This document shows, one piece after another, positions 25,047 to 34,487 of a DNA stretch of 38,334 nt. Position numbers and translations under genes: made by a program. The notes below the pieces were generated by a model. The model saw nothing but the letters and a program-made list of their open reading frames with translations. It did not search any database and had not been told where the DNA came from. Position 1 is the stretch's first letter. Every line of letters begins with the position of its first letter. The DNA comes from Spirosoma fluviale (GTDB taxonomy: Bacteria; Bacteroidota; Bacteroidia; Cytophagales; Spirosomataceae), in contig CAMDRO010000021.1 of the NCBI GenBank assembly GCA_945906795.1, positions 1-38,334 on the forward strand, given 5' to 3'.

Positions 25047-26456
25047 TTAAAACTGAAAATAAATAAATTGTTTCAAATTAAAAACACCAAAAAAGTAAAT
25101 CAAAAATACCAATCCAGACATAATGGGCCAAAATAATTTCACCGAATCCACCCTTATTTTGTCCCTTTTAAAATCATAAAGATATAATCCAATAATTAAC
25201 AAAATAGAAATATTTAGTTCGTTGGTATTTAAAGCTAAAGATATCGGATCTAGTATGGATCCGCGGGTTAGTTGGCGGAAGTAAATCTGTATATCCCCGA
25301 ATTTTGGAATTCTAAAAAATACCCAAGCAATCGTCACTAACAGAAAAGTAAGTAAACGGTACATCCAAATTCCTCCCGCCGACTTGCGCTGATCAGCTGC
25401 CAAAATAGGGAAAATTCGATTAAACGTCAGGCCTATTAACTGAAACAATCCATGCAATGCTCCCCAAATCGCAAAATTCCAAGAGGCCCCATGCCAAAAA
25501 CCTGACAAAATAAAGACGATCATAATATTGACATACCAACGGGGAACTGAGACGCGGTTGCCTCCTAAAGAAAAATATACATAGTCTTTAAACCAGCTAG
25601 AGAGGGAAATATGCCAACGGCGCCAAAAATCTGGAATGGATTTAGCCGTGTAGGGAGCATTAAAATTATTCATGAGTTTGAAGCCCATCACCTTGGATGC
25701 CCCAATCGCGATATCTGAATACCCTGAAAAATCGCAATAGATTTGAAATGAATAAAATATACTGGCGATGATTAAATTCCAGGTACTTTGGTTTGACAGG
25801 TTTGCATAGGCGGGATCAACCACCAAGGCTAGGCGATCGGCAATGACCACTTTTTTGAAAAAGCCTTGCATCATTTGCAAGAGTCCTAACTTAACTCGTA
25901 CCGTATCCCAAACATGCTTTTCGTAAAACTGATGAATTAAATTTTGTGGCCTTTCGATGGGTCCGGCCACCAACTGTGGATAAAACATCACATAAAGACT
26001 ATAAATTCCGAAATTCCGTTCAGCCTTTTGCTTACCTCGATAAACTTCGATCGTGTAACTCATCGCTTGAAACGTATGAAAAGACAAGCCAATAGGCAGT
26101 AAAATATTCAAAACAGGTAAATGGCCGGGAACTGAGAAGTAGTTTGCCAGGAAATTAAAGTTGGCCGTAAAAAAATAATAATATTTAAAAACGGCCAAAA
26201 CACCTAAATTGGCCAACAAACTACAACCCAAAAATATCTTTTTTGCACCCCCCTGAAACCGTTCCAAATAGATCCCGGCAAAATAATCGATGACAATGGT
26301 CAGGGCTAAAATACCTAAATAAATAGGAACAAAGGCCATATAAAAATAACAAGAAGCCAATAGCAACAAGGCCCATCTGTATTTATGAGCCAATAAAAAA
26401 TAAGCACTGGTCACAATTCCAAAAAACACCAAAAACTGCAATGAATTGAAAACCAT
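25047..26456 (-). CDS. MBOAT-family O-acyltransferase (AlgI-like)
   Basis: A 469-residue inner-membrane protein with about ten or more helices. Conserved MBOAT segments include LNILLPIGLSFHTFQAMSYT, PQLVAGPIERPQNL, DFSGYSDIAIGASKVMGF, DFWRRWHISLSSWFKDYVY and SGFWHGASWNF, with the invariant active-site His in the last. The family moves acyl groups across the membrane to acceptors outside; the AlgI branch acetylates polysaccharides. The downstream gene encodes the SGNH/DHHW-like periplasmic partner (3-base gap). The upstream gene is ileS, with 12 bases between its stop and this start, so cotranscription with ileS is possible. Confidence 0.93.
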   Translation of the reverse strand: MVFNSLQFLVFFGIVTSAYFLLAHKYRWALLLLASCYFYMAFVPIYLGILALTIVIDYFAGIYLERFQGGAKKIFLGCSLLANLGVLAVFKYYYFFTANFNFLANYFSVPGHLPVLNILLPIGLSFHTFQAMSYTIEVYRGKQKAERNFGIYSLYVMFYPQLVAGPIERPQNLIHQFYEKHVWDTVRVKLGLLQMMQGFFKKVVIADRLALVVDPAYANLSNQSTWNLIIASIFYSFQIYCDFSGYSDIAIGASKVMGFKLMNNFNAPYTAKSIPDFWRRWHISLSSWFKDYVYFSLGGNRVSVPRWYVNIMIVFILSGFWHGASWNFAIWGALHGLFQLIGLTFNRIFPILAADQRKSAGGIWMYRLLTFLLVTIAWVFFRIPKFGDIQIYFRQLTRGSILDPISLALNTNELNISILLIIGLYLYDFKRDKIRVDSVKLFWPIMSGLVFLIYFFGVFNLKQFIYFQF

Positions 26457-26468
26457 GTCTACCTTGTT

Positions 26469-29400
26469 TTATGCAACGGTCAATCGGACATTTAAATTTA
26501 CTTCATCTATACTTACCTCTGAATAATCATCACCGACTTCCTTCACCCATTCGATCGAAAGAGCCTGTACTTCTTGGGATATATATCCTTTAAATTCAGT
26601 CAAACTATCTTTCCACTCGCTGGTATTTTCTTGAATCGAAATATGGATTTTATCCACTACGTCAAAACCTAAGTCTTTTCGTAAATTTTGAACGCGATTT
26701 ACAAACTCGCGAGCCATACCTTCCCGAATCAATTCCGGACTTAATGTATTATCTAATGCGATCGTCAAACCCCCTTCACTGGCCGTCAAATAACCTGGCA
26801 TATCTTCTGTCATCACCTCAATGTCGCCCATTCCTATCTCAAATCCGTTTAGGTTAACTGAGCCAATAGACTCTACAGTGGATAAATCATTCGTTGACAT
26901 ACCCGTAATAAGATCAGCCACCGCTTTCATATCCTTCCCAAACTTAGGTCCCAAAGCTTTGAAATTAGGTTTAACCCGCTTACTCAAAACACCGGAGGCA
27001 TCGTTTAAATAATTCACCTGCTTAACATTGACTTCGGATTTAATTAAATCCTCAACTCGTCTAATTTGCTCACGAACATTTTCCTGCAAAACAGGAACCA
27101 ACACCTGAGCAAGCGGTTGGCGTACCTTTAATTTATGCACCTTACGAATCGAGTGAACCAAAGAACAAATCCTCTGAGCCAATTCCATCGAAGCTTCCAA
27201 ATCTTCATTTTTCCAAGCAACATTAACCTTGACAAAATCTGTTAAATGAACTGATTCCTTTTGAGTTAAATTTTTATACAACCATTCGCCATAAAACGGC
27301 GCAATGGGAGACATCAATTGGGCCACCGTTTCCAAACAAGTATATAAAGTCTGGTAGGCCGCTTTTTTATCTGTACTTAAACCTAATTCCTTAGCCTCAG
27401 GATTCCAAAAACGACGTCTAGATAAGCGCACATACCAATTTGACAAATGATCGCAAACAAAATCCTGTATCGCCCGACCCGCTTTAGTGGGCTCATAGGT
27501 TTCAAAAGACTCGTCCACCTCAGCAATTAAATTCATTAATTTGGATAAGATCCAGCGGTCTAATTCCGATAAATTCTCCTCCTCAACGCGTACATTTGAC
27601 GCATCAAAACCATCTAAATTGGCATATAAAGCAAAGAAATTATAGGTATTCGTCAGCGTACCAAAAAACTTATTTCGCACTTCCGTAATACCAGCTAAAT
27701 CAAATTTTAAATTGTCCCAAGGTTGGGCATTGGTGATCATATACCAGCGCGTCGGATCAGCGCCGTATTTCAATAAAGTGTCAAAAGGGTCGAAGGCATT
27801 ACCCAGTCTTTTGGACATTTTATTTCCATTTTTATCCAAGACTAATCCAGTGGAAACCACATGTTTAAAGGCTACAGAATCTTCCACCATGGCAGAAATC
27901 GCATGTAAGGTAAAGAACCAACCACGCGTTTGGTCAACTCCCTCCGAAATAAAATCAGCAGGATATGATTTTTTAAACATTTCTTGATTCTCAAATGGAT
28001 AATGCCATTGAGCAAAAGGCATGGCACCCGAATCAAACCAAACATCGATCAAATCAAGCTCTCGAGAAAGTAATTGGCCCGTAGGACTCACCAAATAAAT
28101 CTCATCTACAAAAGGTCGGTGCAAATCTGCTTGGCCATTTTCTAACGCGGTTTGAAATGCTTTATTCCCTGCTAACTGATTTTCTGATAATTTTCCAGAT
28201 GCATTTGCTTGTTTAATTTCATCTGCCAACTGTGCCAATGAACCAATACAAATTTCCTCCAAACCATCTTCTGTTCTCCAGATAGGCAGTGGGGTTCCCC
28301 AATACCGAGATCTAGACAAATTCCAGTCCACTAGGTTCTCCAACCAGTTTCCAAAACGACCCGTTCCAGTAGATTCGGGTTTCCACTCGATCGTTTTGTT
28401 TAAGGCAATTAATTTATCTTTGGCAGCCGTCGTTTTAATAAACCATGAGTCCAACGGATAATATAAAATAGGTTTGTCGGTACGCCAACAATGGGGATAG
28501 GGGTGATCAAATTTCTGGACATTAAACGCTTTATTTTCAGTTTTTAAATGGATCGAAATTCGCTCATCCACCGATAAATACTTATCTCTTCCTTGTTTAA
28601 TTCTAGCCTCTTCTTTTTCTTCATCCGTTAAATACGCCTCCTTAACTGGCTCTAACGCGTAATCCGTTACTTCTTTGACAAATCGTCCTTGGCGATTAAC
28701 CAAGGGTACATCTTTCCCATTTTCGTCTTGAACTAAAATCGCTGGAATTCCATTTTGTTGGGCTACCCGAAAGTCATCCGCTCCAAATGTGGGTGCCGTG
28801 TGAACCATTCCAGTACCATCATCAGTCGTGACAAAATCTCCCAAAATAACTCGGAAAGCTGGTTCTTTGGGCGAAACATAGGGCATCAAAGGTTCATATT
28901 CAATACCTTCCAAATCAGAACCTTTACACGAAGCCACCACCTGATATGGGATAGCACTTGGTTTTTTTTCGGCATCTACATATGCTTGAAAATCTCCATT
29001 TTCAGCCGCAGCTTGGAAATAATTTTTCACTAAATCCTGGGCTAAAACCACATGGACTGACAAATAGGTGTAAGGATTAAAAGTCTTAACTAAAACATAG
29101 GTAATATTCTTACCAGCCGTAAGGGCCGTATTTGAAGGTAAAGTCCATGGCGTAGTGGTCCAAGCAAGCAAATAAACAGGCTCATGGTTTGAATGATCAA
29201 ACAAAAAGGCTGATTGACTCGTCTTTTTCGCCTTAAATTGGGCAGTCAAAGAGGTATCTTTTACATCCTTATAACAACCAGGCTGATTTAATTCATGCGA
29301 GGATAAACCCGTTCCGGCTGCAGGGGAATAAGGCTGAATCGTATAGCCTTTGTATAAAAGCCCTTGATCATAAAGCCGTTTCAATAAGTTCCAAACACTT

Positions 29401-29870
29401 TCAATATAAGGGGTTTGATACGTTACATAAGGGGAAGAAAGGTCCACCCAATAGCCCATTTTCTCGGTTAAATCATTCCATTGATCCGTGAATTTCATCA
29501 CGGTTTCACGGCAACGCTGGTTATATTCTTCGACAGAAATAGTTTTGCCAATATCTTCTTTGGTGATTCCCAACTCCTTTTCCACTTGCAATTCCACGGG
29601 TAAACCATGCGTGTCCCAGCCACCTTTTCTTTTTACTTGTTTGCCTTTTAGGGTTTGGTATCGGCAGAAAATATCTTTAATGGCCCTTGCCATCACATGA
29701 TGGATACCTGGGGTTCCATTGGCCGAAGGGGGCCCTTCATAAAAAGTAAAACTGGGTTTTCCTTCTCGGCTAGAAATTGATTTTTCGAATATATCGTTAT
29801 TTTTCCAGAAGCTTAAAATTTCTTCTGCTAATACCGCATAATCTAAATTTTTATATTCTTTGAAGGCCAC
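26469..29870 (-). CDS. ileS: Isoleucyl-tRNA synthetase
   Basis: It charges tRNA-Ile with isoleucine in the cytoplasm. The protein is about 1133 residues and has the class I signatures PPSANGTPGIHH (the HIGH motif, about 47-58) and KMSKR at 684-688. The editing domain holds LAWTTTPWTLPSN. The anticodon-binding domain follows, and a C-terminal domain of the long IleS type without a zinc-finger tail (the DUF5915-like region) ends the protein. I chose GTG 29870, giving VAFKEYKNLDYAVLAEEILS, which fits the family start. The longer frame (29951) adds an unrelated hydrophobic extension. Sequence features agree with the eukaryote-like IleS2 type, which is often less sensitive to mupirocin; that point is inference. 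Confidence 0.96.
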   Translation of the reverse strand: MAFKEYKNLDYAVLAEEILSFWKNNDIFEKSISSREGKPSFTFYEGPPSANGTPGIHHVMARAIKDIFCRYQTLKGKQVKRKGGWDTHGLPVELQVEKELGITKEDIGKTISVEEYNQRCRETVMKFTDQWNDLTEKMGYWVDLSSPYVTYQTPYIESVWNLLKRLYDQGLLYKGYTIQPYSPAAGTGLSSHELNQPGCYKDVKDTSLTAQFKAKKTSQSAFLFDHSNHEPVYLLAWTTTPWTLPSNTALTAGKNITYVLVKTFNPYTYLSVHVVLAQDLVKNYFQAAAENGDFQAYVDAEKKPSAIPYQVVASCKGSDLEGIEYEPLMPYVSPKEPAFRVILGDFVTTDDGTGMVHTAPTFGADDFRVAQQNGIPAILVQDENGKDVPLVNRQGRFVKEVTDYALEPVKEAYLTDEEKEEARIKQGRDKYLSVDERISIHLKTENKAFNVQKFDHPYPHCWRTDKPILYYPLDSWFIKTTAAKDKLIALNKTIEWKPESTGTGRFGNWLENLVDWNLSRSRYWGTPLPIWRTEDGLEEICIGSLAQLADEIKQANASGKLSENQLAGNKAFQTALENGQADLHRPFVDEIYLVSPTGQLLSRELDLIDVWFDSGAMPFAQWHYPFENQEMFKKSYPADFISEGVDQTRGWFFTLHAISAMVEDSVAFKHVVSTGLVLDKNGNKMSKRLGNAFDPFDTLLKYGADPTRWYMITNAQPWDNLKFDLAGITEVRNKFFGTLTNTYNFFALYANLDGFDASNVRVEEENLSELDRWILSKLMNLIAEVDESFETYEPTKAGRAIQDFVCDHLSNWYVRLSRRRFWNPEAKELGLSTDKKAAYQTLYTCLETVAQLMSPIAPFYGEWLYKNLTQKESVHLTDFVKVNVAWKNEDLEASMELAQRICSLVHSIRKVHKLKVRQPLAQVLVPVLQENVREQIRRVEDLIKSEVNVKQVNYLNDASGVLSKRVKPNFKALGPKFGKDMKAVADLITGMSTNDLSTVESIGSVNLNGFEIGMGDIEVMTEDMPGYLTASEGGLTIALDNTLSPELIREGMAREFVNRVQNLRKDLGFDVVDKIHISIQENTSEWKDSLTEFKGYISQEVQALSIEWVKEVGDDYSEVSIDEVNLNVRLTVA

Positions 29871-29910
29871 TTTGTTGTTGTTTTTTATGAAATAATCGGC
29901 AAAATTGAGG

Positions 29911-29918
29911 CAAAAATA
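29911..29918 (-). promoter_or_regulatory. Possible -7 box for ileS (TATTTTTG)
   Basis: On the minus strand TATTTTTG lies about 40 bases upstream of the chosen GTG start. It fits TAnnTTTG. No clear -33 element was seen, so this is tentative. The box lies inside the extended frame upstream of ileS, which supports the shorter start. Confidence 0.35.
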
Positions 29919-30033
29919 AGAAAAAATAATGGAACGGCGATGATGGGTCATTCCTGTAATCGTCTAAATGTATAGACAAAGCTTTTAATTCCAATGAACA
30001 TGGACATGCATCCGTTAAACCAATCACCTTTTT

Positions 30034-30618
30034 ATGAAAAAATCTGAAATTAGAGAAAAGGCATTGGCGGAAAGAAAAAGCTGGACCCAGCAAGATTTTG
30101 AATTAAAAAATGTCCAATTGTTAAATCAAATTATTAAATTCATAAAACCCTTGCCCAGGAATTTGATGCTCATGAGTTTTCATAGCATGGAACATCATCG
30201 AGAGGTTATGACATCGCCTATTCATGCAATTTTAATCAATGAACCCTATTATCATCAATTAATTTTTCCAAAAGTTGAGAAAAATACAAGCCAAATAATT
30301 CCCTATTTGACCGATAAAAAATCTACATTCTTAGCATCAGATTGGGGTATTTTGGAACCTATGGATGACACTTCAGTCCGATTAAATCCAACAGATATTG
30401 ATCTCATTTTTATTCCTTTGCTGGCCGTCGACACCCAAGGACATCGTGTCGGATATGGAAAAGGGTTTTATGATCGTTTTTTGGCACAGGCAAAACCCGA
30501 TGTAATTAAAATTGGTTTAGGGCTTGCAGAGCTGATCGAACCGATTGATGACTTGAATCCGTATGATATCGCCTTGGATTTTGCCATCACTCCCTTATCG
30601 ACCTATCGATTTCGTTGA
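30034..30618 (+). CDS. fau: 5-formyltetrahydrofolate cyclo-ligase
   Basis: It converts 5-formyl-THF to 5,10-methenyl-THF with ATP. The 194-residue protein has the normal family length and the signature RVGYGKGFYDRFLA (about 138-151), plus an N-terminal MKKSEIREKALAERKSW that fits the start of the fold. LIFIPLLAVDTQGHRVG just before the signature is the usual strand leading to the nucleotide loop. The gene is divergent from ileS, with 163 bases between starts. The next gene starts 46 bases after its stop on the same strand, so this is probably the first gene of a four-gene unit. Confidence 0.95.
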   Translation: MKKSEIREKALAERKSWTQQDFELKNVQLLNQIIKFIKPLPRNLMLMSFHSMEHHREVMTSPIHAILINEPYYHQLIFPKVEKNTSQIIPYLTDKKSTFLASDWGILEPMDDTSVRLNPTDIDLIFIPLLAVDTQGHRVGYGKGFYDRFLAQAKPDVIKIGLGLAELIEPIDDLNPYDIALDFAITPLSTYRFR

Positions 30619-30664
30619 TTTATTTATAAAAAAGATTCCTATTCAAAATTTAAGCCCTAATTTT

Positions 30665-31189
30665 ATGGGATTAAATAATTTTTACCCGGTGAAGTCAAAA
30701 CTATTGTTATTCTTTATTATAATTTCAGGACCTATTTTAGGTCAAAAAGAAGTTAGAAAAGAATTATTTCCAATCGTCGAAACTCAAACGGGATTTAGAA
30801 AACAGTTTGCGTATAAGCGCCAGCTCATTGACAATCCGCTTGCGTTGCAGATACCACTTTTAGAGGCCCAAGATCCTTTTGTCAGTAGAGAGTTTTTGAT
30901 TTATAAAAGGCAACAAAGTCACATTAAATGGATATCTGGTATTACGGCGATCCTTTCTTTTTACACGTTATTAAATAAGGATGCGGTATCAGATAGTTTT
31001 TATTGGTCTGTGGTGGGAGGATCTGCGGTGGCCAATTTATATTTTGGTTCTGTCAGTGTTCGCCACTTTAGGCGAGCGCTAAATCGGTATAATGAGTTGG
31101 CCAATGATGGTTCAAAAATAAGTTTAAAGTATTCACCGGATGATCGATTTGGGCCAATGGTGGGTTTAGTTTGGAATTATAAATTTTAA
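30665..31189 (+). CDS. Small exported or membrane protein of unknown function
   Basis: I do not recognise this family. ATG 30665 gives a 174-residue protein; a GTG at 30689 would give a cleaner signal peptide (VKSKLLLFFIIISGPILGQ). A longer frame from 30563 overlaps fau and is unlikely. After the leader, the protein is polar, with KQFAYKRQLIDNPLALQIPL. Two hydrophobic stretches follow (IKWISGITAILSFYTLL and YWSVVGGSAVANLYFGS), and it ends PMVGLVWNYKF, whose terminal Phe is reminiscent of outer-membrane proteins. It lies between fau and asd, and the asd start is 12 bases after its stop. Confidence 0.65.
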   Translation: MGLNNFYPVKSKLLLFFIIISGPILGQKEVRKELFPIVETQTGFRKQFAYKRQLIDNPLALQIPLLEAQDPFVSREFLIYKRQQSHIKWISGITAILSFYTLLNKDAVSDSFYWSVVGGSAVANLYFGSVSVRHFRRALNRYNELANDGSKISLKYSPDDRFGPMVGLVWNYKF

Positions 31190-31201
31190 TTGAAACAAGA
31201 A

Positions 31202-32194
31202 ATGAAAGTTGCGATTGTTGGCGCCACAGGATTAGTAGGCGGTGAAATTTTAAAAGTTTTAGCGGAAAGACATTTTCCAGTGACTAAAATCATACCAGTT
31301 GCCTCTGAGCGGTCTATCGGTAAAAAAGTGAATTTCAAGGGCATCGATTACACGGTGGTTGGCTATGAAACGGCCATCGCCATGAAGCCTAATGTAGCTA
31401 TTTTTTCAGCAGGCGGGAGTACTTCTTTAGAGGTGGCCCCGAAATTTGCCGCGGCCGGAATTACGGTGGTCGATAATTCATCCGCTTGGCGCATGGATCC
31501 TACTAAGAAACTAGTGGTACCTGAAATTAATGCATATACCTTAACCAAGGAAGATAAAATTATTGCCAACCCCAATTGCTCGACGATTCAAATGGTTGTC
31601 ATTTTAAATCCATTGCATAAAAAATATAAAATTAAGCGTGTGGTGGTTTCGACGTATCAATCGGTGACAGGAACGGGAAAAGCGGCTGTAGACCAATTGT
31701 TTGATGAGCGAGCAGGAAAGGAAAATACAGCGCGTGTCTATCCGCATAAGATTGACCTAAATGTGTTGCCTCACATTGATGTTTTCTTGGACAATGGATA
31801 TACGAAGGAGGAGATGAAAATGATTTTGGAAACCAAGAAAATCATGATGGATGATACGATTGAGGTGACGGCGACTACCGTGCGTATTCCTACGATTGGT
31901 GGCCATTCGGAAGCGGTAAATATCGAATTTGAACATGATTTTGATTTGGCTGAAGTACGAAATATTTTGGAAAATGAGGAAGGTGTCATCGTTCAAGATG
32001 ATCCGAAAAACTTTTTATACCCAATGCCTATTACCGCACACGGAAAAGATGAAGTTTTTGTGGGCAGAATTCGTAGGGATGAGAGTCAAAAAAACACCTT
32101 AAACTTGTGGATTGTAGCTGATAATTTGCGCAAAGGAGCGGCGACCAATGCGATCCAAATTGCTGAATATTTGGCGAAAAATAAGTTGATTTAA
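31202..32194 (+). CDS. asd: Aspartate-semialdehyde dehydrogenase
   Basis: It reduces aspartyl phosphate to aspartate semialdehyde with NADPH, the branch point to lysine, diaminopimelate, threonine and methionine. The 330-residue protein starts with the nucleotide-binding motif KVAIVGATGLVGGEIL. The catalytic Cys126 lies in NPNCSTIQMV, and the active-site His is in IPTIGGHSEAVNIEF. The frame can be extended to TTG 31190, but ATG 31202 places the Rossmann motif at the usual distance from the start. It lies downstream of the small exported protein and 30 bases before pdxJ. Confidence 0.96.
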   Translation: MKVAIVGATGLVGGEILKVLAERHFPVTKIIPVASERSIGKKVNFKGIDYTVVGYETAIAMKPNVAIFSAGGSTSLEVAPKFAAAGITVVDNSSAWRMDPTKKLVVPEINAYTLTKEDKIIANPNCSTIQMVVILNPLHKKYKIKRVVVSTYQSVTGTGKAAVDQLFDERAGKENTARVYPHKIDLNVLPHIDVFLDNGYTKEEMKMILETKKIMMDDTIEVTATTVRIPTIGGHSEAVNIEFEHDFDLAEVRNILENEEGVIVQDDPKNFLYPMPITAHGKDEVFVGRIRRDESQKNTLNLWIVADNLRKGAATNAIQIAEYLAKNKLI

Positions 32195-32224
32195 TTAAAA
32201 TAATAAGCAATCTTATTTTAAGCT

Positions 32225-32941
32225 ATGACAAGACTTAGTGTCAATATTAATAAAATCGCCACTTTGCGAAATTCGCGCGGAGGAGATAATCCAAATGTAT
32301 TGGAGGTCGCTAAAGATTGTGAACGGTATGGAGCAGATGGCATTACGGTTCATCCGAGGCCCGATGAGCGACATATTCGTTATGCGGATGTATATGCCTT
32401 AAAAAAAATAGTCACTACGGAATTTAATATTGAGGGAAATCCGCTTGAGGCATCTTTTATCGACCTTGTCATGTCGGTAAAACCAGAGCAGGTGACATTA
32501 GTTCCTGATGCATTAGGTCAACTCACTTCGAATCATGGTTGGGATACCATCCAACATCAAGCCTTATTAATCAAAATAATTCGTCCTTTTCGCGAGGCAG
32601 GTATACGGGTTTCAATTTTTGTAGATCCTATTTTGGAAATGGTTGAGGCCGCGGCTACAGCGGGGGCGGATCGAGTGGAATTGTACACGGAATCCTATGC
32701 AACAAATTTTGAAAAAAAACCGGTTGACGCAGTGGCTAATTTTCGAAAAGCAGCCTTTAGGGCGCACCAATTAGGCTTAGGGGTCAATGCAGGGCATGAT
32801 TTGAGTTTGGAAAATTTAGCGTATTTCAAAGCAAATGTCACTCCATTAGATGAAGTTTCGATAGGTCATGCACTGATTTGCGATGCCTTATATTATGGAT
32901 TAGAAAACACGATCCAACTGTATAAGCGCCAATTAAAATAA
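32225..32941 (+). CDS. pdxJ: Pyridoxine 5'-phosphate synthase
   Basis: It condenses 1-deoxyxylulose 5-phosphate with 3-amino-2-oxopropyl phosphate to form pyridoxine 5'-phosphate. The 238-residue TIM-barrel protein begins [19 protein letters not shown] and has the family motifs [20 protein letters not shown]-like [20 protein letters not shown] and [16 protein letters not shown]. Length and motifs are complete. It is the last gene of the fau-asd-pdxJ unit and is followed 17 bases later by a strong hairpin. Confidence 0.96.
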   Translation: MTRLSVNINKIATLRNSRGGDNPNVLEVAKDCERYGADGITVHPRPDERHIRYADVYALKKIVTTEFNIEGNPLEASFIDLVMSVKPEQVTLVPDALGQLTSNHGWDTIQHQALLIKIIRPFREAGIRVSIFVDPILEMVEAAATAGADRVELYTESYATNFEKKPVDAVANFRKAAFRAHQLGLGVNAGHDLSLENLAYFKANVTPLDEVSIGHALICDALYYGLENTIQLYKRQLK

Positions 32942-32958
32942 GTACATCTCTATAAACA

Positions 32959-32987
32959 AAAAGAGGCACAATGTATGTGCCTCTTTT
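32959..32987. terminator. Bidirectional terminator after pdxJ
   Basis: A 12-base perfect stem (AAAAGAGGCACA / TGTGCCTCTTTT) with a 5-base loop, followed by CTTTTTATT on the + strand and by T-rich sequence on the minus strand. It lies between the stop of pdxJ (+) and the stop of the convergent exported-protein gene (-) and can serve both. Confidence 0.9.
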
Positions 32988-33016
32988 CTTTTTATTACTT
33001 TCGTAATTATCTAAAC

Positions 33017-33646
33017 TTATTCTTTTTCGCCAGTTAAAACCACTTGGCCACCAGCTACTGAGATTTTCACTGAACTGATTTTCCCGCCTGAGCGAGAAAA
33101 AATGATATCAGCATCATATCCTGCAAGAGCTGTTGTAAACACATCAGGAGTAATTGATGCTTTTAAAACCGCACCTTCTGTTGGGTTTGTATCGGAAGTA
33201 ATTAATAATTTTCCATCTTTTACATTAACAGTCATTTTTTTAACATACTCATTAGCAGCCATCTTGAAAGTAGCTACATATTCATCAATGGAAGATAAAG
33301 AAACAGAACTTACACCTTCTTTCTCTCCCATTAAAGAGTTGCCTTGAGCGTCGATTTTCAATCCTTTTACTTTACCTCCCTCACGCATAAAAGTAATCGT
33401 CGCGCTCATAGATTCAAGCAAAAACTCATCAGCCGTTTTTCCTTTAGCTAATTCAGAATCAGGTAAACCTTCTGCAGAAATGATTACTTTGCCTTCCTTC
33501 ACATTTACTTTTAACACTTTTACATAAGGATTTTCCTGCATTTTATATGAACCAGAAAATTCTTCATTGGCAGCTACTTGAGCAAAAGTCTTGATTGACA
33601 ATAAAATGACCGTTACTAAAACGGCTAAAAAACGTAGATTTTTCAT
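33017..33646 (-). CDS. Exported protein with two tandem beta-rich repeats
   Basis: A 209-residue protein with a signal peptide (MKNLRFLAVLVTVILLSIKTFAQ). Two similar repeats follow, at about 31-110 and 124-209. They share K-M-x2-N-x-Y-V-K-x-(L/M)-x-VNVK-(E/D)GK at the start and a GGK(V/I)xxxKI...GEKE ending. The motif recalls small lipocalin-like or DUF3471-type domains that follow beta-lactamase-like proteins, but this is only a resemblance. No catalytic motif is visible. The function is unknown; periplasmic or outer-membrane binding is plausible. It is a single-gene unit bounded by the hairpin at 32959-32987. Confidence 0.78.
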   Translation of the reverse strand: MKNLRFLAVLVTVILLSIKTFAQVAANEEFSGSYKMQENPYVKVLKVNVKEGKVIISAEGLPDSELAKGKTADEFLLESMSATITFMREGGKVKGLKIDAQGNSLMGEKEGVSSVSLSSIDEYVATFKMAANEYVKKMTVNVKDGKLLITSDTNPTEGAVLKASITPDVFTTALAGYDADIIFSRSGGKISSVKISVAGGQVVLTGEKE

Positions 33647-33669
33647 TTATTAAATATTTTAAAATTTGA

Positions 33670-33677
33670 CAAAACTA
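33670..33677 (-). promoter_or_regulatory. Possible -7 box (TAGTTTTG) for the tandem-repeat exported protein
   Basis: TAGTTTTG on the minus strand lies 23 bases upstream of the start at 33646 and fits TAnnTTTG. It has the same sequence as the box before xylA. A -33 element is not evident. Confidence 0.35.
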
Positions 33678-33887
33678 ATTGATTTTCCGTATTTACTAAA
33701 TAATTACGTGCTAAATATTGATTAATTCAAGATGAATAACCTGTTATTTTTACAAACACATTTTGAATTTAAAATGTTTTAGTTAATTTGGCACTCCGAA
33801 ATATAGTAAAAATCAATTCACCCAAAATTAAAATCGATAGGAGACGCAATATGGAATAAAACTCTACGTTAACAATAATTAGAATCT

Positions 33888-34487
33888 ATGATTAAAATTC
33901 ATGTTAGCGATGCAGCGTTAATTTCAGCGTACATCCAAGGGGACGACAAAGCGTTTGAGACATTAGTCAAGCGTAGTAAATCAAAGGTATTTACCAGTAT
34001 ATACTTGATTGTCAAAGACCGTTATGTAGCGGAAGATTTGCTTCAAGAAACTTATATTAAAGCGATCGATGTGATTAGATCGGGGCGCTACAACGAAGAG
34101 GGGAAGTTTTTACCTTGGGTTGCACGCATTGCTCACAATTTAGCCATCGATTATTTTCGTAAGGAAAAAAGATATCCTACGATTGTATTAGAGGATGGTT
34201 CTAAGGTGTTTAACAGTTTTGATTTTGCGGAAGACTCGGCAGAAGATTTGCAAATGAAATCTGATCAGATCGCTCATGTTAGGGAAATGATCAAAAAACT
34301 ACCTGAGGAGCAAAAAGAAGTTTTAGTTTTAAGGCATTATGAGGAATTAAGTTTTCAAGAAATTGCCGAACAAACGGGAGTTAGTATAAATACGGCCTTA
34401 GGGAGAATGAGGTATGCCTTGATCAACCTAAGAAAAATGATAGAAAAACAAGAGAGTGCCTATGACGCAAAACTTTACCCCAAATGA
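33888..34487 (+). CDS. ECF-type RNA polymerase sigma factor
   Basis: A 199-residue sigma-70-family factor. Region 2 includes DRYVAEDLLQETYIKAI and the -10 recognition segment FLPWVARIAHNLAIDYFRKEKR. Region 4 ends in a helix-turn-helix, LSFQEIAEQTGVSINTALGRMRYALINLRKMI. The linker is acidic (about 100-122). The final 26 bases of the gene overlap a small downstream gene, so its expression is probably coupled to that partner. The upstream 240 bases hold no other gene. There is no membrane anti-sigma protein here. Target genes are unknown. Confidence 0.93.
   Translation: MIKIHVSDAALISAYIQGDDKAFETLVKRSKSKVFTSIYLIVKDRYVAEDLLQETYIKAIDVIRSGRYNEEGKFLPWVARIAHNLAIDYFRKEKRYPTIVLEDGSKVFNSFDFAEDSAEDLQMKSDQIAHVREMIKKLPEEQKEVLVLRHYEELSFQEIAEQTGVSINTALGRMRYALINLRKMIEKQESAYDAKLYPK

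Noticed and set aside
29851..30093. 80-codon minus-strand frame between ileS and fau
   Set aside because: It overlaps the start of fau on the other strand and the 5' end of ileS, has no recognisable domain, and covers the likely ileS promoter.
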